Below the pieces are notes generated by a model. It did no database searches, was not told the origin of the DNA, and saw nothing but the letters and a program-made list of their open reading frames with translations. Shown piece after piece: positions 55,485 to 64,000 of a stretch of DNA of 64,000 nt (its first letter is position 1; every line of letters begins with the position of its first letter). Location of the stretch: assembly GCF_900604285.1 (NCBI RefSeq), contig NZ_UWNY01000001.1:310001-374000 (forward strand), in the 5' to 3' direction. The DNA comes from Varibaculum vaginae (lineage in GTDB: Bacteria > Actinomycetota > Actinomycetes > Actinomycetales > Actinomycetaceae). Position numbers and translations under genes: made by a program.

Positions 55485-55523
55485 CTGTCGGACTATCCGT
55501 TTCTACTAGCGGTTGACAGTTAG
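55481..55523 (+). terminator. Candidate terminator hairpin after the DUF3073 gene
   Basis: CTAACTGTC (55481-55489, overlapping the stop codon) pairs perfectly with GACAGTTAG (55515-55523), with a further CCG/CGG inside the loop. No T-run follows, so termination efficiency is doubtful. Confidence 0.4.
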
Positions 55524-55630
55524 AGGTGTGGCAGATATATAGCTGTCAGCACCCTAGCTAGGCGATTGTCTGCACGATAAATCAGAGTCACCTATCGGCG
55601 ATACCCTGACGGAAACTACTGGTTTGCGCA

Positions 55631-58186
55631 CTAATCCGTAGAAGAGATTGCCTGAAGGATTGGCATTTTGCGGGCGCGTCGTGCTGGCAGTAGAGCCGCT
55701 AAAGTTCCTACCAGCACCGCTAATAGGCAAATCCAGCCTAGTGAGACCCAGGGAACTTTGATAGTGCTGATTCCTTGTTCAGATAGGTATCGGCAAACAA
55801 ACACTGCAAGCGACACTCCACCGCCTATCCCTAAAAGCGTGCCTGCCAGGCTAATCAATATAGACTCCACCGTAATTATCAGGGAAAGCCCGAAAGAAGA
55901 AATACCCACCGTGCGGATTAAACCCAGTTCTCTGAAGCGTTGCTGCACCGAAAGCGAAAGGGTGTTCATAATCCCTAAAGCTGCGATTATCAGCGATAAG
56001 GCAAGCAGTGCGTATAGGATGGCCAGCACTTGATCGACGGTATCAGCCAATTTGTCGGCAAGCTGATCTTGATTTTGCACCACCATAAAAGGATTGTCAG
56101 CAATCGTTTTTTCCACTGCGTGTTGCACCTTATCCTGGTCAGCGTCAGGTTTAAGCTCGATGGCTGCGGTAGCGGTGATATCGGCAGCTACCGGGCCTAA
56201 CTTGGCTGATAATGAATGGGGTAACACCACATCCATAAATAAGAAACCGCTGTCTACGGTGGCGGCAATGCTTACGGTTGTCCGCCCGCGAATTCCAACT
56301 ACCTCGAAGGTATCTTTGGGGCCAAGTCCTTGAGATTTTGCCCAGGTACGGGAAACTATTGCCTGTGGAGCAGTAGGGGATTGGGCAAAATATTTTTGAA
56401 CCGAGCCTGAGGTGGCACTAATCCGAGCATAACGTTGGAACTGGGGATGGGTAACTTGCATCATGGTGTCAGCTGGATTCTTGCCTGGAACCAGTACTTG
56501 GAAAACTGCCATGCCGGTCATGGGATTCACCCGCTTAACTCCGGGAACTTTGGCCACTTTGTCTATTAAAGTTTTAGAAATAGATACTACTCGAGGCTCG
56601 GGAGCAATCATTAAATCAATATTTACCTGCTGCTTTACCATGGATTCGGTAGATGCTTTAGTTGAAGCAGCTAGGGTTGCTCCCACTGCCACCAGGGCAA
56701 CCCCGATCATTAAAGCAGCTGCGGTGTTACCAGTTTGTCGTAGATTTGCGGTCAATGTGCGCATCGCTAAGCGGGCATGAGGGCGCAACCACCAAAGTAG
56801 CCCCGCTAAGGCTCTTACTACCACTGCGGACAAGGGGGTTACCAAAACCAGCAGCGACAGCAAAAACAATGCAGCCCCAATTCCTAACCGAAGCCCGCTA
56901 TGTCCCCCATCAGATGATGCCCAGGCCAGCAGAACTATCGCTACTGCAAGTAGCAGCGTTCCGATAATCACTCGCGTCCACAAAGGCTTTTGGGTTTGCG
57001 TATTTTGCCGCATCGCCTCTACCGGAGGAGTCAGCGCTGCCGAGCGGGCTGGCCATAGGGAACCAATGACCGTAACGGTGATGCCCACGGTTAAAGCCAA
57101 CAGGGTAATTGACCACGACCAGCTAATATGTAGTATTTCAAATCCAGCTTTTGCCAAGCCCCAGGAAATCAGGCGAGTGAGCAGATAACCGACTCCCACC
57201 CCAATTAGGGAACCTAAAATACCGACCAGTAGCCCCTGGAAAGCCACCACGAAAAATACTTGTCCCCCGCCAGCACCGATTGCCCGCAGCATGGCGAACT
57301 GTGGTTGCTGGGCGCGTACCATCATTTGGAAAGTATTGGTAATGATAAACGCCCCTACGAATAGGGCAATTACCGCAAACACCAGTAGGAATACGTTCAC
57401 GAAATCGAGGGAGGAGCTAGCCGCAGTATTGATTTCCTCGTTGTATTCCGCCTGGGTCATTACTTCTGCAGTTTTAGAAAAGTTTTTATTGAGGCTGGCG
57501 CGAATACTCTGAGCGGAAACCCCTTTTTCAGCGGTAATGCCAATAGCTCTAGTTTCCGGGGGTATCGGCTTTTGGGACAGCGCTTCAAAGCCCTTCTCAG
57601 ACGTAAAAACATAGTTGGTAAAAGCTACCGGATCTGGGAAACGGTAAATACCAGAAACTTTGGCGGGTATTCCTTCACTGGAAACATAAACTTTTAGGTT
57701 TTTACCCGGAGAGATTCCCAGGCGCTTAGCCGCGGATTCTTCAAGCGCAATCTGATTTTTAGCGCGAGGAGCCTGTCCGTTGATCAGCTGAGGTTGGCTA
57801 GTGTGTCCCGGGTAAATCACCTGTAAAATCGAAACCTGTTTGTCTTTGCCCAGGCGCTTACTGTACTGGTCAGTCAGCATAGAAAAATCTGTCAGATAGG
57901 GGTCGGCGTATTTGACCCCAGAAACTGTTTCGGCCTGGTGAGCTACTGTTAAAGGTAGATTTGCCCGCACGGGAGCTTCGCCCTGGGTACTGCTGCCTTG
58001 AGTTTTCCCCACCAGGTAATACTGATAGGTACTGGTGGTGGAAATTAGCGAATTGTACGAGTCAGCAAGGGTGGCGCGCAGCGCGAAAATCCCGGATAAA
58101 AAAGCAACCCCCAGCACTACTGCCAGTAGCGCCATTTGGAAACGCAGCAGGTGATCACAGAGGTTGCGCCAAGCTATTCTAATCAT
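55631..58186 (-). CDS. ABC transporter permease, FtsX/MacB-type
   Basis: Permease of a two-gene ABC system (851 residues). It has an N-terminal helix (about 18-40) and a long extracytoplasmic loop, a block of three helices near 265-385, another loop after a helix pair, and a terminal three-helix FtsX domain (about 725-845). The FtsX-fold is duplicated, as in the large actinobacterial permeases. The last segment ends LAALLPARRARKMPILQAIS, the FtsX C-terminal motif. It overlaps the ATPase gene by 4 nt. Substrate unknown; lipoprotein, lipid or peptide export are the options. Confidence 0.9.
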   Translation of the reverse strand: MIRIAWRNLCDHLLRFQMALLAVVLGVAFLSGIFALRATLADSYNSLISTTSTYQYYLVGKTQGSSTQGEAPVRANLPLTVAHQAETVSGVKYADPYLTDFSMLTDQYSKRLGKDKQVSILQVIYPGHTSQPQLINGQAPRAKNQIALEESAAKRLGISPGKNLKVYVSSEGIPAKVSGIYRFPDPVAFTNYVFTSEKGFEALSQKPIPPETRAIGITAEKGVSAQSIRASLNKNFSKTAEVMTQAEYNEEINTAASSSLDFVNVFLLVFAVIALFVGAFIITNTFQMMVRAQQPQFAMLRAIGAGGGQVFFVVAFQGLLVGILGSLIGVGVGYLLTRLISWGLAKAGFEILHISWSWSITLLALTVGITVTVIGSLWPARSAALTPPVEAMRQNTQTQKPLWTRVIIGTLLLAVAIVLLAWASSDGGHSGLRLGIGAALFLLSLLVLVTPLSAVVVRALAGLLWWLRPHARLAMRTLTANLRQTGNTAAALMIGVALVAVGATLAASTKASTESMVKQQVNIDLMIAPEPRVVSISKTLIDKVAKVPGVKRVNPMTGMAVFQVLVPGKNPADTMMQVTHPQFQRYARISATSGSVQKYFAQSPTAPQAIVSRTWAKSQGLGPKDTFEVVGIRGRTTVSIAATVDSGFLFMDVVLPHSLSAKLGPVAADITATAAIELKPDADQDKVQHAVEKTIADNPFMVVQNQDQLADKLADTVDQVLAILYALLALSLIIAALGIMNTLSLSVQQRFRELGLIRTVGISSFGLSLIITVESILISLAGTLLGIGGGVSLAVFVCRYLSEQGISTIKVPWVSLGWICLLAVLVGTLAALLPARRARKMPILQAISSTD

Positions 58187-60228
58187 GCTTTATCCCGGGG
58201 CTCATGGAATGATGCAATCGCGTCCTGCGAAGAATCCAGCAGTGCTTCGGCCTTCTTAATCATGGCCAGCAGGCGTTGTTTTTCCTGGCTCAAGGTATCT
58301 TCCGGAGTGCGCGGTATCGGCCTGCTCTGGTCGCTAGCTTGGTCTTTTTTATTGGTTTTTACAGTCAAATTACCGGTGTCACCAGTGGTTTTGTGACGAG
58401 TATTACTGGGGTTGGTGAGTGAGGATGTGGGTTCGTACTTGGTGGCTGCCTCGATATGGCGGGACCAATTCTTCGAAGTTTTTTCCGAATTTTCCGGGTG
58501 TTTAGTTGTCGATTTTACCTGTGATTTGGTCGTATCTATGTCATTTTTATTCGCGGGCATATCCTCCCAAAAATCTGAAGTTTCTTTTACGGGATTTGAA
58601 AACACTGAATAAAGATCTGACCAGCGTTTACTATCTTCAGGTCTTTGGGAATCTTTTCTTAAGGGGCTCTCTGGTGGATCCAGGGGGAGGTTAGTCGCTA
58701 CCGCACTGCTGGCGGGTTCAGTAGGTGTCGATTTGAGGCTTTGCTTTGGCAGTGGCAATGCTACCGACCGTTTCTTTACCGGTAAGCTTTTTGTAGTGAC
58801 GTTAGTATCACCTTTACTGCTCGCGGATTTGAGATTTACTTCTTGCTCTTTCTGAGAGGGGAGAGAGACTGCTGGCTTAACGGTAGTAACTTCATCCTTG
58901 CTGGTTTTGGTAGGTTGTTGGCCTGGTTTAGGAGTCCATCCCTGCCAAGTGGTACCTCGCTCATCATGGGTTTTCCAAACGCTACCACTAAGTTGCGGAG
59001 TCGCTTTCTTAGGAGCGGTCTTTGGTTTAGCAGGAGAAGTAAGGTTACTGGTAGAGGTGGTGTTTGCTCGGGCAACGGTTCTCTTAGTTGTCTTCGGAGT
59101 GAACTTCTCTCTTGCGAGGGCGCGCCGCGCACCCTCTTTCGTAAGTAATTCTGCAGGTACTACTGGTTTAGACGGCCCCATTAAGGCATTGATTGCCCCG
59201 GTATCTAGACCCGTTACTGGATTATCTGCCGGGTGAGGAACTGGAGCACTGGTTATCGGGCTAGTTTTAACTTCGATTTTAGCACCCCTAGCTACCTGCA
59301 AGTTCGCTAGCTTTTCCTGCATTTTTTCCCGATCTGGCCAAGCCCCAGTTTTATTTCCTGCCGGCAAGAAACCTTTACCTTTTTGCGCAATGGTTTCTGG
59401 GCGGCTAAACCGACTCTTGAACCTTTCCAAAGGATATGATTGCACGAACTGCGGCAACTTGGTTTGTGCTGCCAATACCCGTTCTCGTTCGGGATGATCA
59501 AGTTCAGCAACGATTTTGCCGTCTAAGAGGAAAAGTACCCGGTCAGCATAGGAGGCAGCCGAGGCCTCGTGAGTAACCATTACTACCGATTGACCAAAGT
59601 CATTGACCGCTTCCCGCAGGTAATGCAGAACTTGCTGCGAGGATTCAGAATCCAAGTTTCCGGTAGGTTCATCCGCAAATAGTACTACTGCATCCTGCAT
59701 TAAGGCACGAGCGCATGCTACCCGTTGCTGCTGTCCCCCCGAGAGTTCCGAGGGACGATGGGATAAGCGATCTTTCAGTCCTAAAGCTGCAATTACCCGT
59801 TCAAAACGTTCTTGCGGGACTTTACGGCGGGCAATTTCGAAAGGTAACAGGATGTTCTCTTTCGCGTTCAGCGTGGGTATTAGGTTAAATGCCTGGAAAA
59901 TAAAACTAATATGATCGCGGCGTAGCCGAGTGAGGCGGCGCTGATTCATACCTACGATTTCCGTGCCATCAATCTTGATGGAGCCGGAAGTAGCAGACTC
60001 AAAACCCGCTAAACAGTGCATAAACGTAGATTTTCCAGACCCGGATGGCCCCATAATCGCGGTAAAGTGCCGCCGGGCGATTCCTATGGAAATATGATCA
60101 AGGGCACGTACCTTGCCCGCGCCAGAAACGTAATCTTTGGTTAAGTTATTGACCGTAATTACAGGATCAGAAACACTGGAAGGCAATTGGAGTCCAGTCT
60201 TGAGGCGGGCATCTGCGGGGTTCACCAT
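58183..60228 (-). CDS. ABC transporter ATP-binding protein (MacB/LolD-type) with a long disordered tail
   Basis: Residues 1-250 are a normal LolD/MacB-type ATPase: Walker A GPSGSGKSTFMHCLAG, Q-loop FIFQAFNLIPTL, signature LSGGQQQRVACARAL, Walker B VVLFADEPTGNLDS and H-loop VVMVTHE. Residues about 270-640 are a Lys/Ser/Thr/Pro-rich low-complexity tail, unusual for this family (about 230 residues), ending in a short helical stretch (SQEKQRLLAMIKKAEALL). A -10-like TAACAT a few bases ahead of the ATG and the lack of a Shine-Dalgarno suggest leaderless translation. Coupled by ATGA to the permease gene. Confidence 0.9.
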   Translation of the reverse strand: MVNPADARLKTGLQLPSSVSDPVITVNNLTKDYVSGAGKVRALDHISIGIARRHFTAIMGPSGSGKSTFMHCLAGFESATSGSIKIDGTEIVGMNQRRLTRLRRDHISFIFQAFNLIPTLNAKENILLPFEIARRKVPQERFERVIAALGLKDRLSHRPSELSGGQQQRVACARALMQDAVVLFADEPTGNLDSESSQQVLHYLREAVNDFGQSVVMVTHEASAASYADRVLFLLDGKIVAELDHPERERVLAAQTKLPQFVQSYPLERFKSRFSRPETIAQKGKGFLPAGNKTGAWPDREKMQEKLANLQVARGAKIEVKTSPITSAPVPHPADNPVTGLDTGAINALMGPSKPVVPAELLTKEGARRALAREKFTPKTTKRTVARANTTSTSNLTSPAKPKTAPKKATPQLSGSVWKTHDERGTTWQGWTPKPGQQPTKTSKDEVTTVKPAVSLPSQKEQEVNLKSASSKGDTNVTTKSLPVKKRSVALPLPKQSLKSTPTEPASSAVATNLPLDPPESPLRKDSQRPEDSKRWSDLYSVFSNPVKETSDFWEDMPANKNDIDTTKSQVKSTTKHPENSEKTSKNWSRHIEAATKYEPTSSLTNPSNTRHKTTGDTGNLTVKTNKKDQASDQSRPIPRTPEDTLSQEKQRLLAMIKKAEALLDSSQDAIASFHEPRDKA

Positions 60229-60393
60229 GTGTTTTATGTTATCTCATCCCGCGAGAGGTGCAGGTGGTGCCACTCGTACCTTTTGTGCACAAGAGAGAAT
60301 AATCCCTAGGTTTTCTGGCCTACTTATCGGGTCTTAGAATCCAAATCCTCTTGCTAGCTATGGTGTAAAAAACGAGGTTAAAAGGGGAAAACT

Positions 60394-60657
60394 ATGGTCA
60401 GTGACGCAGCAATAGCCGCCGGTATCAGTTCCGATATGTGGCAAGCGGCAAAGCTCGCTGCCTCCAGCGTAGAGCAACTGGGGGGAATGGATCTGCGTCA
60501 CCGATGGGAATCTAACGCAGCTGATTATGCCCAAAGACAGCTACAAGACAGGAAACAGGAAATGTCCGGGCTTGCCCAGACAGCATCAGCCGCAGCCAGA
60601 TTGGCAGAGCAATCTATACACTCTCTGCTGGCATTGCAGCAGCTGGGAAAACTGTAA
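60394..60657 (+). CDS. Small helical protein upstream of a hydrolase (WXG100-like candidate)
   Basis: 87 residues, nearly all helical, Ala/Gln/Ser-rich, no signal peptide and no cysteine. A single tryptophan-containing turn (LRHRWESNAADY) separates two heptad-like helices, the size and layout of WXG100/ESX proteins, but the W-x-G is W-E-S. AGGGGAAAA precedes the ATG. It ends 8 bp before the hydrolase gene, implying cotranscription. The T7SS link is an inference. Confidence 0.55.
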   Translation: MVSDAAIAAGISSDMWQAAKLAASSVEQLGGMDLRHRWESNAADYAQRQLQDRKQEMSGLAQTASAAARLAEQSIHSLLALQQLGKL

Positions 60658-60665
60658 GGAAAGTC

Positions 60666-62033
60666 TTGTCTAGTAACAATAAACTGCCACCCATTAGCGT
60701 AATCGGCGGTCATCAAATGGGTATTGATACCGCGATTATCCGCGCTAGTGCTGACGCTTTAATACAACCGGAAATGAGTGCCGCGCGGGTCAAACAGACT
60801 GCTAACGATGCCTTAACCGCTGCCTTGAATCTACCGCGTATCCCGATAGTGGTAGAGCTAATCCAATCCTTGCTAACGTTGCGACAGGTAGCATCCGATA
60901 CCTGCTCCCATCTTGTTGTTTTAAAACAAAAATTACTGGGGGCAGCAGACCGTTACGATAACAGTGAAGCCCGCTCCCGGAAATATATTTCTTCTTTAGA
61001 CTCGCTTCCATTTTTTGTTCTTGGCGGAGGTCTCTTTGGTTACTTAGCGTGGAAAGAGTGGGACAAGAAACTGGCAGCTGATCCGCTGCAGATTAAGCAA
61101 TCTACCTGGTGGAATGATAATCAGTTGCTGGCACTGATAGGGAACGTTAATGAGGAATACCACGGAATGTTCCTAGCTTTTCCTTCTGCTGTTTTAGCTT
61201 GGGATATCAAATATTCCCGCGGTCCCAGCCGCCTTAAAGTAGCACCTAAAATTGGCGCTAAACGTACTAAACTCCCAGTTCCCTTAGATGCTTACGGATT
61301 GGTGAAACAGTTTAACCAGGCGAAAGCTTATCCAGATCACGGGGAGATTCGGGTAGTTAAATACCGTACGGGGGAAAAGATTGCCTGGCGGGTTGATATT
61401 CGCGGCACCCAGGTGTGGAGTGTTCTGGGGCAGAATCCGCAAGATATGCGCACGAACCTGCAAACTAACGCATCCGGATTAGCGGGCAGTTCTGATATGA
61501 CAAAAGCGGTTACTCGTGCACTTGATCAGGCCGGATATAACCGTGGGCAGCCGGTAGAATTAATCGGACATTCCCAGGGGGGAGCCGTGGCGGCACAGAT
61601 CGGAGCGAATCCCTATTTGGTGAAAAAGTACAACGTTAAAAGCGTAGTTACTATGGGATCTAATATCGGTAGATTTCGTCCTGCGCCAGGAGTGCATATG
61701 GTGGCGCTGGAAAACACCGCCGATGTGGTGCCGCGCTTGGATGGGAGGGCTAATTCCAACGTTCCTAACCTGACTACGGTGCAAACTTATCAGGACAACC
61801 AAAGTCTGGGCAGCAATCATTCTAAAGAACTCTATGCGCAGATAGCGAAGGCGTGGCAATGCTCGGGTGATGGCGATTATTACCGCTTTGTCGAGGCACG
61901 TAATCGTAATTTAGGAATCAATGCGACCAGCACTGCCAGCGCGCAATCCTTTGTAGTGAAGAGGATAGAATCACCGCAACCAAAAAGTTCGAAAGCTTTT
62001 GAAAAATTGCTGCAATCTAGGTCGGGAAGTTAA
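60666..62033 (+). CDS. Alpha/beta-hydrolase with a helical N-terminal region (lipase-like)
   Basis: 455 residues. The first about 185 are helical with a hydrophobic stretch (about 115-125, FFVLGGGLFGYL) and no cleavable signal; the second half is an alpha/beta-hydrolase with GHSQGGAVAA (nucleophile Ser303), a candidate Asp in ALENTADVVPRLDG and a candidate His in LGSNHSKELYAQ. That order is Ser-Asp-His. Lipases of this type often look so (class-3-like). It starts at TTG with AAGGAAAG upstream, 8 bp after the small helical gene. Substrate unknown; a secreted lipase effector or an intracellular esterase are options. Confidence 0.65.
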   Translation: MSSNNKLPPISVIGGHQMGIDTAIIRASADALIQPEMSAARVKQTANDALTAALNLPRIPIVVELIQSLLTLRQVASDTCSHLVVLKQKLLGAADRYDNSEARSRKYISSLDSLPFFVLGGGLFGYLAWKEWDKKLAADPLQIKQSTWWNDNQLLALIGNVNEEYHGMFLAFPSAVLAWDIKYSRGPSRLKVAPKIGAKRTKLPVPLDAYGLVKQFNQAKAYPDHGEIRVVKYRTGEKIAWRVDIRGTQVWSVLGQNPQDMRTNLQTNASGLAGSSDMTKAVTRALDQAGYNRGQPVELIGHSQGGAVAAQIGANPYLVKKYNVKSVVTMGSNIGRFRPAPGVHMVALENTADVVPRLDGRANSNVPNLTTVQTYQDNQSLGSNHSKELYAQIAKAWQCSGDGDYYRFVEARNRNLGINATSTASAQSFVVKRIESPQPKSSKAFEKLLQSRSGS

Positions 62034-62043
62034 CGCAGAAAAT

Positions 62044-62077
62044 CGGCAGATTGCCATATAAATCAGTTTCCCTGCCG
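62044..62077. other. Short inverted repeat between convergent genes
   Basis: CGGCAG (62044-62049) and CTGCCG (about 62072-62077) form a stem in the 76-bp gap between the hydrolase and YwiC-like genes. Without a T-run it is only a weak candidate for a shared terminator. Confidence 0.3.
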
Positions 62078-62109
62078 ACAAGGAGAGTATACGCTACAGT
62101 CTGCGGAAG

Positions 62110-63660
62110 TTAAACCAGTAGGGTGATTAGTACCAGCAGGGCTACAGCTATCTCGGTAAAACCAACTCTGGAAACCGTCACTAACTGTGGAGAGCGCTTT
62201 TGGAGCAGCGGTATTGCCAGCGATCGGGCAAATAGCAGCACCCAAACAAAGAGGTGCCACCAGGTCACCCAGCCTAAAATAAAGAACCCTATAACCATTG
62301 CGGTTAGGACCGCATGGCAGGCGACCGAAAACGCTACAAATGACTGGGAGCCGCGTTTACGCACCAGGGAACGCACGTAGGGGACAGTAGACCAATAGTA
62401 GGAGGTGACTATGCAGGCCACCACCAGCATCCAACTCCAGCCTTGCAAGTTGCCGGTGGGGGACACCGCCCAGTCAATATTGTTGGTGGCAGTATGCTCC
62501 AGCCAGGAAATCGGGGCAAAAGAACGAGCAAATTGGGTTCCAATGTCATAGGCAACTAAGGTCATTACCCCGGTCGCCACAATGGTACTGGTACGTGCCA
62601 GCAAGGAACGTTCACGGTGACGTACCGATTCGGTAACCGCGATGATAATCAGCGGGAAAAATACTATCGCCCACTCGAGCAAGGGAGGGGCTAACAATAG
62701 ACAAATAATCCCTAAAATCAGGGTTATTGCCCCATAGATCTGTAGGGGTTTAAAGTAGCGATCCTTGCGGTGAGAGCGTAGCCAGATGCCCCCGACGTTA
62801 AACGCGAAATATCCGCAAATCCACAGTGCAAACACTAACCAGTGGATCCATCGTAGTGAAGATTCGAGTACTCCAATCCAATAGGGCAGCAATGCCATCG
62901 CATAGGCGCCTTCTTGCGCTGGTACCCAACCCGCGCGTGCCCACCGTCCCCAATTAAAGTTATTTTTACCGGTGCGTTTTGCCTTTGTAATGCTACTATC
63001 TTTGCCTGTCTCCTTGTCTCTAAGGGAGGTATCTTTCCCATTGGAAGGTCGAGCTAGCTGCGAAAATTTGTTAGTGGTTACTCGCCGAAAGCGGGAAGTA
63101 TGCGCTTTTACTCCCGGTAGATGTATTTTTTCTAGTGCCGGAGGTATTTTTTCCGTTACCGGTGTGGGCTGAGAAGGTACTTCAGGGTTTTCCGTCAGGT
63201 TGGCGGAGCCGCTATTACTGGTATCCCCCGGCAGAGGAACGCGCACCTTTTGGAGGTTTCCAGTGTTGGGTACGGCAGTTACCCCTCCAGTGGCGGTAAC
63301 AGCCGATACGCCCTCGGCGCTAAAACCCTGAGGTTTGCGGGTTAGAAGAGAGCGTCGCTTCGGATGATTCTTGCGATCTGGGAGCGGAATATTGTCGCTG
63401 CTAGAAGTAGGTTCACTAGTGATATTTTTTTGGTTAATAGCACCTTGTTGGCTACTTTCTTTACCTGGTTGGAAGTCTACGTCCTCGGAAATAGTGGACG
63501 CATTCGAGCTAGGAAAAGCTTTTTGAGCCGGGCGGGTATTTTGGGAGGTATTGGGGATAGTGCTGTGCGCGGATTTCCGTTGAGAGAGGGGATTAACTTG
63601 CTTTCCCCTGTCCATACCCGAAAGTTTTTCGGGTTCTTCGGCTCCGTACACATTTGACAC
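62110..63660 (-). CDS. YwiC-like membrane protein with a disordered N-terminal region
   Basis: The C-terminal 280 residues match the YwiC-like family: the entry motif AGWVPAQEGAYAMALLPYWI is followed by about eight to nine membrane helices. Function unknown; the family is sometimes near respiratory nitrate genes in Bacillus. The N-terminal about 230 residues are Ser/Thr/Pro/Lys-rich and disordered, an odd addition also seen on other membrane proteins in this window. Start is GTG (63660) without a clear ribosome site, so the true start could lie further in. Length 516. Confidence 0.75.
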   Translation of the reverse strand: MSNVYGAEEPEKLSGMDRGKQVNPLSQRKSAHSTIPNTSQNTRPAQKAFPSSNASTISEDVDFQPGKESSQQGAINQKNITSEPTSSSDNIPLPDRKNHPKRRSLLTRKPQGFSAEGVSAVTATGGVTAVPNTGNLQKVRVPLPGDTSNSGSANLTENPEVPSQPTPVTEKIPPALEKIHLPGVKAHTSRFRRVTTNKFSQLARPSNGKDTSLRDKETGKDSSITKAKRTGKNNFNWGRWARAGWVPAQEGAYAMALLPYWIGVLESSLRWIHWLVFALWICGYFAFNVGGIWLRSHRKDRYFKPLQIYGAITLILGIICLLLAPPLLEWAIVFFPLIIIAVTESVRHRERSLLARTSTIVATGVMTLVAYDIGTQFARSFAPISWLEHTATNNIDWAVSPTGNLQGWSWMLVVACIVTSYYWSTVPYVRSLVRKRGSQSFVAFSVACHAVLTAMVIGFFILGWVTWWHLFVWVLLFARSLAIPLLQKRSPQLVTVSRVGFTEIAVALLVLITLLV

Positions 63661-63942
63661 ATGGGCAACCGTACTATGAAGTCATGAGATTCTGCTTAAT
63701 GCTGGCTCAAGAAGAGACAACGATTCGGTATCAAATAGATATATAAATCCCGCTTACAATGGTTAATAACACTTTGGTCACAATTTTAACAGGGATAGCA
63801 AGCGTGACTTTTCTTATTTAAGATACATGTGTGTCAGGGAATAATTTCTCTGTCATCCAAGTTGTATTTTTTAAAAGCGCAGGTCATTGCAATTTAATGT
63901 ACTGGTGTCTTTTCCTTGGGACTGCAGTCCTAAGGTGAACAT
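63661..63942. promoter_or_regulatory. Divergent gap before the ferredoxin oxidoreductase gene
   Basis: A 282-bp, A/T-rich gap between the leftward YwiC-like gene and the rightward oxidoreductase gene. It must hold both promoters, but I cannot fix a -35/-10 pair with confidence. No repeat or terminator stands out. Confidence 0.4.
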
Positions 63943-64000
63943 ATGACTGAAGTTCGTATTCATGGTAGAGGCGGACAAGGGGTTGTAACCGCTGCTGATC
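63943..64000 (+). CDS. 2-oxoacid:ferredoxin oxidoreductase gamma subunit, N-terminal fragment
   Basis: Partial gene cut by the right edge; 19 codons visible, MTEVRIHGRGGQGVVTAAD. The glycine-rich HGRGGQGVVTAA is the characteristic start of the gamma subunit of pyruvate (or other 2-oxoacid) ferredoxin/flavodoxin oxidoreductases (PorG/KorC). An AAGGTG site lies 5-6 nt upstream. These enzymes decarboxylate 2-oxoacids to acyl-CoA and are typical of anaerobes; the exact substrate needs the rest of the operon. Confidence 0.88.
   Translation, partial: MTEVRIHGRGGQGVVTAAD

Overview
The window comes from a low-GC (about half G+C by eye) member of the Actinobacteria, most likely an Actinomycetaceae of the Varibaculum/Mobiluncus/Actinomyces type. 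The phylum is supported by many actinobacterial marker genes: WhiB, CarD, DUF3073, DUF3618, DUF6049, MurJ fused to a pseudokinase, the ponA2-whiB-ridA cluster and an actinobacterial YidC. The genus is a guess. The far right edge opens a 2-oxoacid:ferredoxin oxidoreductase gamma gene, which fits an anaerobic or microaerophilic lifestyle. No insertion sequence, prophage, CRISPR array or obvious recent island is visible.

Layout. 0-3.65 kb (minus strand): the origin-proximal cluster rpmH-rnpA-yidD-yidC-jag-rsmG-parA (parA cut by the left edge). 4.06-5.47 kb: dnaA, flanked on both sides by gaps with DnaA boxes; the downstream gap is the better oriC candidate. 5.9-13.3 kb: a class A penicillin-binding protein, the ribosomal/replication operon rpsF-ssb-rpsR-rplI with a structured leader, a MATE exporter and dnaB. 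The usual dnaN-recF-gyrB-gyrA stretch is missing after dnaA. 13.3-19.4 kb: an MMPL transporter, two unrecognised membrane proteins, a small charged protein and csrA. 19.5-22.7 kb: pntAB with a strong terminator. 22.8-31.8 kb (minus): nudix-DUF6049-murJ-trxB-trxA-DUF2993; divergent from it, cca (31.9-33.4 kb), then tmk-holB-tripeptidase lipoprotein and two fluoride channel subunits. 38.0-43.6 kb: tRNA-Pro(CGG) followed by a 91-bp tandem repeat that triplicates its terminator, a BetT-like BCCT transporter, a PNPOx-like protein, a CopA copper ATPase and tRNA-Thr(CGT). 43.6-50.5 kb (minus): a 590-bp gap with almost nothing, UMF1-family MFS, ispD, carD, metallophosphoesterase and ponA2. 50.7-55.5 kb: whiB, DUF4177, ridA, an MFS/SdpI-like pair, a sterol-carrier-like protein, a holin-fold membrane protein, DUF3618 and DUF3073. 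55.6-60.2 kb: a MacB/FtsX-type ABC exporter whose ATPase has a very long disordered tail. 60.4-64 kb: a small helical protein paired with an alpha/beta-hydrolase, a YwiC-like membrane protein and the start of the oxidoreductase.

How it hangs together. The window is mostly housekeeping: replication initiation (DnaA, DnaB, SSB, HolB, Tmk), chromosome partition (ParA), membrane-protein and cell-wall assembly (YidC/YidD, two class A PBPs, MurJ), thiol redox (TrxA/TrxB), tRNA processing (RNase P protein, CCA enzyme) and transcription control (CarD, WhiB). Gene order is that of a rearranged actinobacterial origin region: blocks usually lying on the left arm (cca to trxA, holB, ponA2-whiB, carD-ispD) sit on the right side of dnaA here. 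The least explained items are the csrA pair, the helical-protein/lipase pair, the terminator triplication behind tRNA-Pro and the DnaA-box-like cluster in front of dnaB.
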